The translations under genes were made by a program, and so were the position numbers. The notes under the pieces are model-generated. The model searched no databases. It was not told the DNA's origin and worked only from the letters and a program-made list of their open reading frames with translations. 64,000 bases of DNA from Ruminiclostridium papyrosolvens DSM 2782 (GTDB lineage: Bacteria; Bacillota; Clostridia; Acetivibrionales; DSM-1351), in assembly GCF_029318685.1 (NCBI RefSeq), contig NZ_CP119677.1:1787501-1851500 (forward strand). Reading direction: 5' to 3'. Shown here piece by piece: positions 1 through 12,797 of this stretch (positions are counted from its first letter, which is position 1; the number at the start of each line of letters is the position of its first letter).

Positions 1-1702
<1,702 letters not shown>

Positions 1703-1878
1703 AAGAAAACAGGTATTCAAAAGTAGAAGGTCTTAACCAGACAATGAGAGCTTCACATCTTCTTAGAAGAATAACATTAATCAGTTCTGAAGGTACAAAA
1801 GTATCTTAAAAAAGTTAACAAAATTGTCAGAAGCTAGTAGTATGTAAGTAATACGAAGCTTATCACAATTTTAAATTT

Positions 1879-1994
1879 TCTGGTGGAAATGACGAGATGG
1901 CCACACCCGTTCCCATACCGAACACGGCAGTTAAGCATCTCAGTGCCGATAATACTTGGCTGGAAACGGCCCGGGAAAGTAGGTCTCCGCCGGA
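1879..1994 (+). rRNA. rrf: 5S ribosomal RNA
   Basis: A 116-base sequence carries the conserved 5S core ACACCCGTTCCCATACCGAA and the AGTTAAGC segment. The ends TCTGGTGG and CCGCCGGA pair as helix I with two G-U pairs, which fixes the limits. It follows the 23S gene after a spacer of about 175 bases with no tRNA, and is followed by a strong terminator. Confidence 0.96.
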
Positions 1995-2002
1995 TTTATA
2001 TG

Positions 2003-2035
2003 AAAACCTCAAGCTTATAGCTTGAGGTTTTGTTT
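2003..2035 (+). terminator. rRNA operon terminator
   Basis: A perfect 12-base stem (AAAACCTCAAGC with GCTTGAGGTTTT) around a short loop is followed by a T-rich tract, nine bases after the 5S gene. Confidence 0.9.
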
Positions 2036-2071
2036 TGGTTTAAGCTATTTAAAAGTTAAACCAACTCAATA

Positions 2072-2102
2072 AAACCCCCATGCATTAAAACACGGGGGTT
2101 CC
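2072..2102 (-). terminator. Terminator of the dapA-dapB-ACT operon
   Basis: The hairpin AACCCCCATG/CACGGGGGTT is read on the minus strand into TTTTATTG, 22 bases past the stop codon of the last gene of the lysine operon. Confidence 0.8.
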
Positions 2103-2123
2103 AGATATTTCGTTAAATAGCTT

Positions 2124-2594
2124 TTATATATTAAATTCTTGTCTTATAGCATTAATAGCTTTATCAGCATCCTTTTCATATATGAGATAGGATATATCAA
2201 CTTCGGAGGTCGTGATAAGTTTAATTTCAATTTCATTATCAGCCATTAATGCAAAAACTTTTGCAGCTACCCCGGGTTTATCTCTCATGCCTTCTCCAAA
2301 GACACTAATTTTTGTGCTGTCTGAGTCTACTTCAATTCTCAGGTTGGGAACCTTTATTTTAAATGAGTTTAAAATAGTAATTACCTTTATTATGTTATCA
2401 GCAGGTATACTAAAATAAATATTGATTTTCCCTTTATAGGGTGGACTTTGACTAATCATATCAATATTTATATTTTCGTCTGCAATTTTATTGAAAATTC
2501 CCGCTATGAGAACCATATCATTTGGAAGATTATCTACTGCCACTAATGCTACATTGTATACTGTACTGATACTTGTAACCGGTAAAATGGTCAT
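2124..2594 (-). CDS. Stand-alone ACT-domain protein, aspartokinase regulatory type
   Basis: This 156-residue protein is built only of ACT domains (about residues 12-75 and 92-155). The second repeat has the typical aspartokinase C-terminal signature GEGMRDKPGVAAKVFALM followed by TSEVDIS. There is no kinase catalytic domain. ACT pairs of this kind bind amino acids, here most likely lysine or threonine. It is the last gene of the lysine-riboswitch operon, 24 bases after dapB. The start at 2594 is chosen because GGAGG sits seven bases upstream of this ATG; an upstream in-frame ATG at 2615 lacks a site. A role as a trans-acting regulatory subunit for an aspartokinase is inference, since lysC at 6448 already has its own ACT domains. 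Confidence 0.85.
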   Translation of the reverse strand: MTILPVTSISTVYNVALVAVDNLPNDMVLIAGIFNKIADENINIDMISQSPPYKGKINIYFSIPADNIIKVITILNSFKIKVPNLRIEVDSDSTKISVFGEGMRDKPGVAAKVFALMADNEIEIKLITTSEVDISYLIYEKDADKAINAIRQEFNI

Positions 2595-2618
2595 AATAAT
2601 ACCTCCTTGAAGCATTAA

Positions 2619-3383
2619 CTAGTTGGTTTCTGAAATAAGCTCCGACATTGAATACAATCCCGGTTTTTTTGATGCAATAAAGACTGATGCCTTTAATGCA
2701 CCTACAGCAAATATCTCTTTTGATAACGCAGTGTGATTTATTTCTATTATTTCATCGTTTCCTGCAAAAATAACAGAGTGATCACCCACAATTGTACCTC
2801 CGCGCACGGCGTGTATACCAATTTCCTGCTTACTGCGCTTCTTTCTTCTGGAATGTCTGTCATACATATATTCATATTTATCATCAAGTGAATCATTAAT
2901 AGCGTCAGCAATGGCAAGTGCTGTTCCACTTGGTGCATCAATTTTTTGATTATGATGTTTTTCAACGATTTCTATATCAAATTGGTCTTCAAGAACCTTA
3001 GCTGCCTTTTTAACCAAGTCAATAAGTAAATTGACTCCAAGTGACATATTTGCAGAGAAGAATACCGGTATTCTTCCGGCAACAGTGGTTTTAAGAGTAT
3101 TTATCTGCTCTGCTGCCAAACCTGTAGTAGCCAGTACCAGTGGTAAATGCTTTTCCTGAGCATACTCTACCAAAGGTGTAAATGCTTTCGGGTTTGAAAA
3201 ATCTATTATTACATCAACATCTACATTACAGTCTGTCAATGATGTAAAAACAGGGTATGGGTTATTTATATTATTATTAATATCAAACCCTGCTGCAATC
3301 TTTAATTCAGGAAAATTATCAGAAAGTCTGGTAATTACCTGACCCATTTTTCCATTGCATCCACTTAATAGTATATTAATCAT
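2619..3383 (-). CDS. dapB: 4-hydroxy-tetrahydrodipicolinate reductase
   Basis: DapB reduces the product of DapA to tetrahydrodipicolinate with NAD(P)H, in the lysine and diaminopimelate pathway of the cytoplasm. The 254-residue length is normal for the family. The N-terminal nucleotide-binding loop reads GCNGKMGQ (residues 8-15), FSNP and ATTGL follow in the Rossmann part, and the catalytic/substrate motif EKHHNQKIDAPSGTA is near residues 143-157. It lies between dapA (33 bases upstream) and the ACT gene, in one transcription unit. The ribosome binding site (AGGATGTGG) is weak. In a spore former the pathway also supplies dipicolinate and peptidoglycan precursors. Confidence 0.96.
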   Translation of the reverse strand: MINILLSGCNGKMGQVITRLSDNFPELKIAAGFDINNNINNPYPVFTSLTDCNVDVDVIIDFSNPKAFTPLVEYAQEKHLPLVLATTGLAAEQINTLKTTVAGRIPVFFSANMSLGVNLLIDLVKKAAKVLEDQFDIEIVEKHHNQKIDAPSGTALAIADAINDSLDDKYEYMYDRHSRRKKRSKQEIGIHAVRGGTIVGDHSVIFAGNDEIIEINHTALSKEIFAVGALKASVFIASKKPGLYSMSELISETN

Positions 3384-3415
3384 TAGCTATTCCACATCCT
3401 ATGTCTGTATTTTAG

Positions 3416-4297
3416 TTATGGCAATAAACCATACTTTACAAGTTCCGTTTTAAGTATTTCCAGATTTTTATCTGACATTTCAACCAATGGCAGCCTGCAG
3501 CCTCCTACATTCATTCCCATAAGGTTCATGGCAGCTTTAATTGGTATAGGACTTACTTCACAGAATAAAGCCTTAATAAGGTCAAGAGCTTTCAATTGCA
3601 GATTCCTGCTTCCATCAATATCACCTGAGATATATTTAGCAACAATATCATGGGTATCTTTTGGTGCAATGTTTGCTAAAACAGAGATAACACCTTTAGC
3701 ACCCATAGACAAAAATGGCACTATGGCTCCATCTTCTCCGGAATAAACCGTTATATCATCTCCGCACAGGTTAATGATGTCTCCTATCTGAGAAAGATTA
3801 CATTCTTTTAAACCTACAATATTATCAATCTTTGAGAGGGCCTGTATAGTTTCAGGAGCTATATTAAGGTTTGTTCTGGACGGAACATTATAAAGCACTA
3901 CAGGAATTTTTATGCTGTTTGCAACCATCTTAAAATGTTCATATAAGCCCTTTTGAGTAGTTTTATTATAATACGGGGTAACTGTGAGAATTGCGTCAGC
4001 ACCGACCTCCTCAGCGTATTTACTAAGCGCCACGGCGTGAACGGTGTGATTGCTTCCTGTTCCTGCAATAACCGGAATTCTTCCGTTAACCTTCTCAACA
4101 GTAAATTTGATTGCAGCCTTATGTTCCTCATCATACATGGTAGATGCTTCACCTGTTGTACCGCAAATAATAATTGCATCAGTACCTTCTTTAATCTGAT
4201 ATTCAATCAGTTCTGATAATTTATTATAGTCAGTACCGTCATTTGTAAATGGGGTAATAATTGCTACACCTGAGCCCGTAAAAATTGGCTTTTTCAT
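3416..4297 (-). CDS. dapA: 4-hydroxy-tetrahydrodipicolinate synthase
   Basis: DapA condenses pyruvate with aspartate semialdehyde, the first committed step to diaminopimelate and lysine. The 293-residue protein has the expected marks: GTTGEAS near residue 46, the pyruvate-binding/catalytic YYNK region near 108, YNVPSRT near 135, and the Schiff-base lysine in VGLKECN near 163. The start is the ATG at 4297, preceded by AAAGGGTGGGAACA; the longer in-frame extension would run into the riboswitch terminator. The gene is directly behind an L-box and its terminator, so expression should fall when lysine is plentiful. Confidence 0.97.
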   Translation of the reverse strand: MKKPIFTGSGVAIITPFTNDGTDYNKLSELIEYQIKEGTDAIIICGTTGEASTMYDEEHKAAIKFTVEKVNGRIPVIAGTGSNHTVHAVALSKYAEEVGADAILTVTPYYNKTTQKGLYEHFKMVANSIKIPVVLYNVPSRTNLNIAPETIQALSKIDNIVGLKECNLSQIGDIINLCGDDITVYSGEDGAIVPFLSMGAKGVISVLANIAPKDTHDIVAKYISGDIDGSRNLQLKALDLIKALFCEVSPIPIKAAMNLMGMNVGGCRLPLVEMSDKNLEILKTELVKYGLLP

Positions 4298-4329
4298 TGT
4301 TCCCACCCTTTCATAAACAATAATATAAT

Positions 4330-4357
4330 TAAAAAACGTCGGCAGTAACGCCGACGT
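4330..4357 (-). terminator. Riboswitch-controlled terminator before dapA
   Basis: On the minus strand ACGTCGGC-GTTACT-GCCGACGT forms a perfect eight-base stem followed by six T. It sits between the lysine aptamer and the dapA start, where a transcriptional OFF switch needs its terminator. Confidence 0.9.
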
Positions 4358-4382
4358 CTGTTTAACCAATTATAGTAAAATA

Positions 4383-4562
4383 TAATTAATAACAGATAGC
4401 GCTCCACCATTTCTTGAATGATGACAGTCACAAGGCTATTGACCTTGAAACCAGGCATTACGATGTTCGGGGTACAGTACTGCCTTCGGCGTATTTTCCT
4501 TTCAGCACAAATCATTAGACCCCAGAATCCTCATTGTGCTTACTAATAAAAGACGCACCTCT
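4383..4562 (-). promoter_or_regulatory. Lysine riboswitch (L-box)
   Basis: Read on the minus strand, the segment begins AGAGGTGCGTC and contains GCTGAAAGGAAAATACGCCGA, then CTGTCATCATTC and a closing GAGCGC. These conserved blocks and spacings belong to the lysine-binding L-box aptamer. It is followed by a terminator hairpin and dapA. Lysine binding should favour termination and shut down dapA-dapB-ACT. The exact 5' and 3' limits are estimates. Confidence 0.93.
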
Positions 4563-4720
4563 ATCTAGCATATATTCTTTTTTTCTATAATAACATTCGT
4601 TATATCAAGTGTCAATTTATTTACATCTGATTTTTATATTATATGAACTATATTTCAATATTGTTACAATTCAGTAAACAAGGCAGGATGTACTTTTGAA
4701 CTTGTCGAAGTAAGGAGAAA

Positions 4721-6388
4721 ATGGAAAAGTGGGGGAGTTTAGTACTAATGAAAAAAATATCCTTATTTATATGCATTGTAATGATATTTATGATGCTGAC
4801 CGGTTTTAACAACTTGAATACGTCGGCGGCTGAGCTATCGTTAATAAAAATAGGTCTGTATTATGGGTCAACTGCTCAGAGCCAGATTAATGTCAGCAGC
4901 GACAAAGGAGTATCATTCTGTGCGTATGATGCAAAGACAGGAAAAAATAATAATGTTTATGAATTAGCTGTCGGTCAGACAATTACATTGAGAAAAGACA
5001 GCTACTTTCTACAAAGCGGAACGAAGTTCACACCGGTCGCTTCAACCGGAAATCCAACGAGCGGGCCTTACCATATTCGTATTAATGGTACATATAATAC
5101 TTATAATGATACAGTTTCACTGAGTCAAAGCTATAATAAGAAAGGTATTACTGTATATCCTGTTTATACTGATTCAGGTTGGCAAATATGGACAGGTTTT
5201 TACGCTAGTCAATCAACTGCTCAGGCAGCCATGAATACTGTTAAGTCAAAGTTAGGAGACAATACATATAACATAATTGCCGAGGCTGGTTCAAGAATTT
5301 ACGGTTCAGACCAAAATGGTAAAGTCTTATTCATGTATGCGTCATCAAATAGTGTTTTAAGAGGAAGAGCAACTTCAGCAGGTAATCCAAATACCATTAA
5401 AATAGGAACGAGCTTATATCGAGGACAAGTTGAGCTTAATAGGATATCCGGCAGCGATATGACAATTATTAATGTACTGCCTTTTGAAGAATATTTATAC
5501 GGTGTGGTTCCCAATGAAATGCCTGCATATTCAAATATTGAAGCATTAAAGGCTCAGGCAATAGCAGCAAGAACTTATTCTTACAAAACAATTAATAAGC
5601 ATTCTAAGTACGGTTTTAATTTGTGTGCTTCAACTGACTGCCAAGCATATAAAGGATATAGTTCGGAAAATGCTAATACAACCAAAGCCATTGATGAGAC
5701 ACGAAATATGGTTGTAACCTATAACGGCAATCTTGTTGAAACAGTCTATTCAGCGTCTACAGGTGGCAGAACCGAGGACGTTGTAAATGTTTGGGGTAAT
5801 AGCCTGCCATACTTAAAAAGTGTTGAAGACAAATATGAATCAGCGAAATCCTATAACTACAATTGGACAATGAAGTTCACTGCAGATGAGATAAGTGCAA
5901 AGCTGAAAAGTTATGGACTGGGAACTGTAACGGGCATTAAGATTACAAAGTACTCTGAGGCAGGAAGACCGATTGAAGTTGTTATAACTGGGACATTGAA
6001 GCCTGAAGGTGTTACAATCGTAAGAGATAAGTGCAGGACTTTTCTTAGTCTTCCAAGCCAAATGTATAATATTTCTTCTGATGCAAATCTAAATGTTCAG
6101 GTTAATAAAAAAATAGAAAATGTATCGTTGAACCAAATAAAAGTAATAACAAGCAGCGGGGAAAAATCTTATAATAATTCAAACCAGAAAGTAACTATTA
6201 TCGGGGCAGATGGTAAAGAATCTGTTGTCTCGGCAAATACCCAGGAATATGTTTTTACGGGCAAGGGCTGGGGACATGCGGTAGGCATGAGTCAGGAAGG
6301 TGCCATGGGTATGGCAAAAGCAGGCTTTACATATGAACAAATACTGACACACTATTACACCGGAACTAAGGTTGAGATTAAGAAATAG
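4721..6388 (+). CDS. Secreted SpoIID/LytB-domain protein
   Basis: This 555-residue exported protein starts with a signal peptide (hydrophobic ISLFICIVMIFMMLTGF, then a TSAAE cleavage region). The middle (about residues 145-200) resembles a SPOR-type peptidoglycan-binding repeat. The SpoIID domain spans about residues 235-430 and shows LPFEEYLYGVVPNEMPA, EALKAQAIAARTYS and the YSASTGGRTE segment; a final GWGHAVGMSQEGAMGMA closes the fold. SpoIID-family proteins are lytic transglycosylases or enhancers of cell-wall hydrolases. True SpoIID is shorter (about 340 residues), so this is better called a SpoIID/LytB paralogue. A second start at 4748 (MKKIS) gives a tidier signal peptide; 4721 has AAGGAG close by. 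Confidence 0.88.
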   Translation: MEKWGSLVLMKKISLFICIVMIFMMLTGFNNLNTSAAELSLIKIGLYYGSTAQSQINVSSDKGVSFCAYDAKTGKNNNVYELAVGQTITLRKDSYFLQSGTKFTPVASTGNPTSGPYHIRINGTYNTYNDTVSLSQSYNKKGITVYPVYTDSGWQIWTGFYASQSTAQAAMNTVKSKLGDNTYNIIAEAGSRIYGSDQNGKVLFMYASSNSVLRGRATSAGNPNTIKIGTSLYRGQVELNRISGSDMTIINVLPFEEYLYGVVPNEMPAYSNIEALKAQAIAARTYSYKTINKHSKYGFNLCASTDCQAYKGYSSENANTTKAIDETRNMVVTYNGNLVETVYSASTGGRTEDVVNVWGNSLPYLKSVEDKYESAKSYNYNWTMKFTADEISAKLKSYGLGTVTGIKITKYSEAGRPIEVVITGTLKPEGVTIVRDKCRTFLSLPSQMYNISSDANLNVQVNKKIENVSLNQIKVITSSGEKSYNNSNQKVTIIGADGKESVVSANTQEYVFTGKGWGHAVGMSQEGAMGMAKAGFTYEQILTHYYTGTKVEIKK

Positions 6389-6403
6389 AAAGAAACAGTT
6401 TAG

Positions 6404-6447
6404 ATATATAAAAAGGGACTCACTAAAAATGAGCCCCTTTTTATATA
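6404..6447. terminator. Bidirectional terminator between the SpoIID-domain gene and lysC
   Basis: AAAAAGGGACTCA-CTAAAAA-TGAGCCCCTTTTT is flanked by A-rich and T-rich tracts on both sides and lies between two convergent genes. Confidence 0.85.
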
Positions 6448-7812
6448 TTATTTGTATAACTTGTTAAGGAAAAATTCATTGTAGAGAGATATAACAGCTT
6501 TGTGTGCTTCGTTCTCTCTTACAGCAAACATCATTGTTATTTCTGATGAACCTTGATTAATCATTTCCAAACTTATGGATGCCTTGGCTAATGCAGTTGT
6601 GGCCCTTGAAGCAGTTCCTACGGTATTCTTCATACCTTCGCCAACGATTATTATCATTGCGAGGTCGTGGTCAATGGAAACATCGTCAACCTTTAACTCA
6701 TCTTTGATACGGTCAATTATTTTTTGTTCTATACCTGCCTTCAGTTGGTTCTGTTTTAGTATTATAGATATGTTGTCAATGCCTGAAGGAGTATGCTCAT
6801 ATGAAATACCTTCATCTTCAAGAATTTGAAGGAGCTTTCTTCCGAAGCCTACTTCTCTGTTCATCATAAATTTGCTCACATAGATACAGCAGAACCCTGC
6901 ATCACTTGCTATTCCAACAACATGGTTGGGTGAATAGTCTCTGGTGAGGGAAATCTTTGTTCCCGGAGCAGATGGGTTATTAGTGTTTTTTATACAAACC
7001 GGAACACCAGCCATAAAAACCGGAACCAGTGTATCTTCATGTAATACTGAGAAACCGGCATATGATAATTCTCTCATTTCACGGTAAGTCAGTTCAGGTA
7101 CTGCAACAGGATTGTGAACCAGTCCGGGATGAGCTGCATACACAGCATCTACATCAGTAAAATTCTCGTACAAATCAGCCTTTAATGCTGCTGCTAAAAT
7201 GGAACCGGTTATATCTGAACCTCCACGTGGGAAAGTTGCAACTTTTCCGTCTTTAGTGTAACCAAAGAAGCCCGGAAAGATAACAATTCCTTCAATACTG
7301 TTAATCATTTTAAGGTTTTCATAGGATTCAGGCAAAACCTGTGCGTTTCCGAATTCATCACTCATGAGTAACCCTGCTTTTTTAGGGGATACATATTCTG
7401 CCTTTTCGCCTATACTGTTCAAGTATGCAGCTACCAATTTGGCACTGTTATCTTCTCCGGCAGCTTTCATGGCATCCATAAACATACCTGTGTGAGAAGT
7501 ATCGAGTTTAAGTCTTTCTTCTAAATCGGACTTAATCATTTTAACAATTTCATCATCAAGCCCAAGTTCATTAGCTATATCCTTGAACCTCTTTACAACA
7601 GCCTCAAGTTCTGCGTCTGCATTTCCTGTCTGCAGGTGTTTTTGTGCACAAGCAATAAGTAAATCAGTAACCTTGGTATCTGAACTATCCCTTTTACCGG
7701 GAGCAGATACTACAATAACCTTTCTCTCGCTATCAGCAAGGACGATACTGCAAACTTTTTTAATCTGTTCTGCATTAGCTAAAGAGGTTCCTCCAAATTT
7801 TGCTACCTTCAT
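6448..7812 (-). CDS. lysC: Aspartate kinase
   Basis: The enzyme phosphorylates aspartate, the entry step to lysine, threonine and methionine. The 454-residue monofunctional form has the N-terminal KFGGTSLANAEQIKKV kinase motif, the FPRGGSDITGS motif near residue 200, and a C-terminal regulatory half with two ACT domains (IVGEGMKNTVGTASRAT, then SLEMINQGSSEITMMFAV). The ATG at 7812 is chosen because GGAGGATTCAAA precedes it. No L-box was seen upstream, unlike dapA, so feedback control is likely at the protein level. The gene stands alone and converges with the SpoIID-domain gene. Confidence 0.95.
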   Translation of the reverse strand: MKVAKFGGTSLANAEQIKKVCSIVLADSERKVIVVSAPGKRDSSDTKVTDLLIACAQKHLQTGNADAELEAVVKRFKDIANELGLDDEIVKMIKSDLEERLKLDTSHTGMFMDAMKAAGEDNSAKLVAAYLNSIGEKAEYVSPKKAGLLMSDEFGNAQVLPESYENLKMINSIEGIVIFPGFFGYTKDGKVATFPRGGSDITGSILAAALKADLYENFTDVDAVYAAHPGLVHNPVAVPELTYREMRELSYAGFSVLHEDTLVPVFMAGVPVCIKNTNNPSAPGTKISLTRDYSPNHVVGIASDAGFCCIYVSKFMMNREVGFGRKLLQILEDEGISYEHTPSGIDNISIILKQNQLKAGIEQKIIDRIKDELKVDDVSIDHDLAMIIIVGEGMKNTVGTASRATTALAKASISLEMINQGSSEITMMFAVRENEAHKAVISLYNEFFLNKLYK

Positions 7813-8075
7813 TTTGAATCCTCCATCCATTTATATTAAAAATTTACTCTCAAAACATGGGGACTTGTTGTCCCTAAGTAAATATAAGAGCATATGGAAC
7901 TTCATACGATTATCTCATAAATTATACAAAAAAAGATTATGTATGGCAATAATATTTGTAATATAAACAATTATAATGTATGATATTTATTGGTTTATTT
8001 TATGCAATAAGTTTTATGATTGTTATTTATAATAAACAGACATAATAATAGAAGAAAAATTGGAGGTTATTTTAG

Positions 8076-10245
<2,170 letters not shown>

Positions 10246-10300
10246 TAGGATAATACAGTTTAACTGTGTTAAATAAAAATATTTACAGGAGGCTTTAGTA

Positions 10301-10576
10301 ATGGCGGCGTTAATTCAATTAGTATTACCTATGGCTTTAATTCTGGGACTTATGTATGTAATGCTCATTCTCCCACAGAAAAAAAAGGAAAAGAAGACCC
10401 AGCAAATGCTTAATTCACTTCAAGTTGGATGGGGTGTTACAACTATCGGAGGTATAGCAGGTAAGATTATAAACATAAAAGATGACGAAATATATATCGA
10501 ATCCGGTGTTGATAAAAATAAGATACTTGTAAAGCGTTGGGCAATTAAAGATGTTGTAAAGCCTGTTGAAGGCTAA
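10301..10576 (+). CDS. yajC: Preprotein translocase subunit YajC
   Basis: This is a 91-residue single-span membrane protein. An N-terminal hydrophobic helix (about residues 5-26, ending ILPQKKKEKK) is followed by the soluble QQMLNSLQVGWGVTTIGGIAGKI region and a final KRWAIKDVVK, as in YajC proteins that associate with SecDF. A typical GGAGG precedes ATG 10301. Following queA-tgt is the usual context, and secD-secF lie 3 kb downstream. Confidence 0.93.
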   Translation: MAALIQLVLPMALILGLMYVMLILPQKKKEKKTQQMLNSLQVGWGVTTIGGIAGKIINIKDDEIYIESGVDKNKILVKRWAIKDVVKPVEG

Positions 10577-10677
10577 TAAGCAAAATATAATTAATTATAA
10601 CCAACTTGTTCTAAGTGGACTACCTCAAAAATATGATATACAAAGAAGATTTTATATTATATTTTTGGAGGTACACT

Positions 10678-11082
10678 ATGGGCGTACAGACACCTGGGAT
10701 AAAAAAAACACTGGATGAACACATAAACCTGCTGCGAGTAGTAAAAGGCTTAATGATTGCTTTTCTTATAACGCTTCCGTGTTTTTTAGGGTTCGCATTG
10801 TTTTTAACATATACGGATTTTCCTGAAAAACACACCTATATTGCAGTTCTTATTACAACTGTATTGAGTGTACTGGTGGCTTCAGCTTACTCCACAAAAA
10901 ATGTTAAGAGTAAAGGCTGGATGAACGGCTGCTTTGTGGGAATCCTTTATGTGGCTTTACTATACATTGCCAGCAGTCTTGTGTTCCTGAACTTTAAAGT
11001 TGATGTTCAGGTTATGTTATCAGTGGTTATTGGTGCTATTGTGGGGTGCCTTGGTGGCATTTTTGGGATTAATTTACGATAA
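10678..11082 (+). CDS. TIGR04086-like four-helix membrane protein
   Basis: This is a 134-residue integral membrane protein with four predicted helices: near residues 18-41, 50-66, 80-103 and 111-132. Its size, topology and place directly after yajC and before the SCIFF genes match the clostridial TIGR04086 family, whose role is not known. The start at ATG 10678 has TGGAGG eight bases upstream; an earlier in-frame start at 10615 lacks one. The family assignment is from memory of this conserved neighbourhood. Confidence 0.8.
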   Translation: MGVQTPGIKKTLDEHINLLRVVKGLMIAFLITLPCFLGFALFLTYTDFPEKHTYIAVLITTVLSVLVASAYSTKNVKSKGWMNGCFVGILYVALLYIASSLVFLNFKVDVQVMLSVVIGAIVGCLGGIFGINLR

Positions 11083-11124
11083 CGGTTTTCTAAAAAATGG
11101 CTTTTCAAAACTAAATAGATATGC

Positions 11125-11130
11125 TATAAT
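11125..11130 (+). promoter_or_regulatory. Extended -10 promoter of scfA
   Basis: The -10 box is TATAAT preceded by TG and one base (TGCTATAAT), an extended -10 element about 33 bases before the scfA start. The -35 (TTTTCA at 11102) is weak. Confidence 0.6.
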
Positions 11131-11162
11131 CGGCTAAGAAAATTGATGGGGGGGACTACATA

Positions 11163-11303
11163 ATGAAACATATAAAGACTATTAACAATGCTACTCTTAA
11201 AAATAGCCTTGCAAAAGGTGGATGTGGCGAATGTCAGACTTCTTGCCAGTCAGCTTGCAAGACATCATGCACAGTTGCTAATCAAAGCTGCGAAAATAAG
11301 TAA
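11163..11303 (+). CDS. scfA: SCIFF peptide precursor (six cysteines in forty-five)
   Basis: The gene encodes a 46-residue ribosomal peptide precursor with a basic leader (MKHIKTINNATLKNSLAKGG) and a core holding six cysteines: CGEC, TSC, SAC, TSC and a final SC before ENK. This is the SCIFF signature, present in nearly all Clostridia. The downstream radical SAM enzyme installs thioether bridges between cysteines and nearby residues. A very strong GGGGGGGAC binding site is six bases upstream. The gene is normally far more highly expressed than its maturase, and the hairpin between the two genes here fits that. Confidence 0.95.
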   Translation: MKHIKTINNATLKNSLAKGGCGECQTSCQSACKTSCTVANQSCENK

Positions 11304-11353
11304 TATTAGATATGCATATTGATTTTTCTTAATATGTATGAATTTATAAATTA

Positions 11354-11386
11354 GTGAAAGGTGATTTTACACTTTTCACTTTTTTA
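11354..11386 (+). terminator. Leaky terminator between scfA and scfB
   Basis: GTGAAAGGTG and CACTTTTCAC form a nearly perfect ten-base stem around ATTTTA, followed by seven T. It lies in the 140-base gap between the peptide gene and its maturase, with no clear second promoter seen. Confidence 0.8.
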
Positions 11387-11442
11387 AATGTTCTAACCCG
11401 GTGTTGTATCCAGGATTTTTTAGCTTTAGGAGGTTTCTTTAA

Positions 11443-12786
11443 ATGATTCACAAGTATACTATGTACGATACCAATATAGTCTTGGACATAAACAGCGGTG
11501 CTGTCCATGTATTTGATGATGCTGCTTTTGATGTAGTAGATTTATATAAGAATGAAACAAGAGAACAAATAGTTGAATTACTATCAGAAAAATACTCAGG
11601 ACAAGTTATTGAAGATGCCTTTGAGGAAATTGCAGAACTTGAATCCAAAGGTTTGCTTTTTAGTGAGGATGTATATTCAGATGCTTTAAATAAGTGGGAA
11701 AGAAAACCGGTAGTAAAGGCTTTATGTTTACATATTTGTCATGACTGTAACTTAAGATGTAAGTATTGTTTTGCTTCCACCGGAAGTTTTGGTGGTCACA
11801 GAACCATGATGGATCTTGAAACAGGCAGGAAAGCAATAGATTTTCTGATTGAAAAATCAGCAGGCAGACGTAATTTGGAAGTGGACTTTTTCGGAGGAGA
11901 ACCGCTGATGAACTTTGACGTGGTAAAAGGTATTGTTGAATATGCCAGAATCAGAGAAAAAGAATCTGGCAAGAATTTCAGATTTACTATTACTACGAAT
12001 GCTGTATTATTAAATGATGAAATAAAAGACTTCATTAATAAGAATATGCATAATGTGGTTCTCAGTATTGACGGACGTAAGGAAACAAATGACAATATGA
12101 GGCCAAGAGTTGATGGCTCAGGTACTTATGAAAGAATACTTCCTAAAATTCAGGATATGGCAGAATCTAGAAATCAGGATAATTACTATGTAAGAGGTAC
12201 TTTTACAAGAGAAAATCTTGATTTTTCCGAAGATGTACTTCATCTGGCTGATCAGGGCTTCAAGCAGATATCTATAGAGCCTGTTGTTGCTGCTAAAGAT
12301 TCCGGTTATGACATCCGTGAACAGGATCTCCCAAAACTTTTTGAAGAGTATGAAAACCTTGCAAGAGAATATGTAAAAAGAGATAGTGAGAATTGCGGCT
12401 TTAATTTCTTTCATTTTATGATTGATTTGCAACAGGGACCTTGTGTCATCAAGAGACTTGGGGGATGCGGTTCAGGACATGAGTATCTGGCTGTAACGCC
12501 GGAAGGCGATTTATATCCTTGCCATCAGTTTGTGGGAGATGAGAAGTTTAGAATGGGCAATGTTCATGAAGGTGTATTCAATAGTGATTTTCAGAAAGAT
12601 TTTCAAAAGTCAAATGTTTACACAAAAAAGGACTGCGCTGAATGTTGGGCTAAATTTTATTGCAGTGGAGGGTGTGCTGCAAATGCGTACCAATTTAATA
12701 ATGATATTAATGTTCCATACAAAATTGGTTGCGAACTTGAGAAAAAGAGAGTAGAATGTGCAATCTGGATAAAAACTCAAGAATAG
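11443..12786 (+). CDS. scfB: Radical SAM/SPASM SCIFF maturase
   Basis: The 447-residue enzyme cuts SAM reductively and forms sactionine-type thioether links in the SCIFF peptide. An N-terminal RiPP-recognition-like region (residues 1-85) precedes the radical SAM cluster motif CHDCNLRCKYC near residue 101. The FFGGEPL motif near residue 150 binds SAM. A SPASM domain with auxiliary iron-sulfur clusters shows CGSGHEYLAVTPEGDLYPC, then CAECWAKFYCSGGC near the C-terminus. It is directly paired with scfA, and the AGGAGG site before ATG 11443 is good. Confidence 0.95.
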   Translation: MIHKYTMYDTNIVLDINSGAVHVFDDAAFDVVDLYKNETREQIVELLSEKYSGQVIEDAFEEIAELESKGLLFSEDVYSDALNKWERKPVVKALCLHICHDCNLRCKYCFASTGSFGGHRTMMDLETGRKAIDFLIEKSAGRRNLEVDFFGGEPLMNFDVVKGIVEYARIREKESGKNFRFTITTNAVLLNDEIKDFINKNMHNVVLSIDGRKETNDNMRPRVDGSGTYERILPKIQDMAESRNQDNYYVRGTFTRENLDFSEDVLHLADQGFKQISIEPVVAAKDSGYDIREQDLPKLFEEYENLAREYVKRDSENCGFNFFHFMIDLQQGPCVIKRLGGCGSGHEYLAVTPEGDLYPCHQFVGDEKFRMGNVHEGVFNSDFQKDFQKSNVYTKKDCAECWAKFYCSGGCAANAYQFNNDINVPYKIGCELEKKRVECAIWIKTQE

Positions 12787-12797
12787 AGGGGTTCATT

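Noticed and set aside
7813-8075. Possible riboswitch before lysC or queA
   Set aside because: Checked for L-box and preQ1 signatures; only a short GGGAC hairpin is seen.
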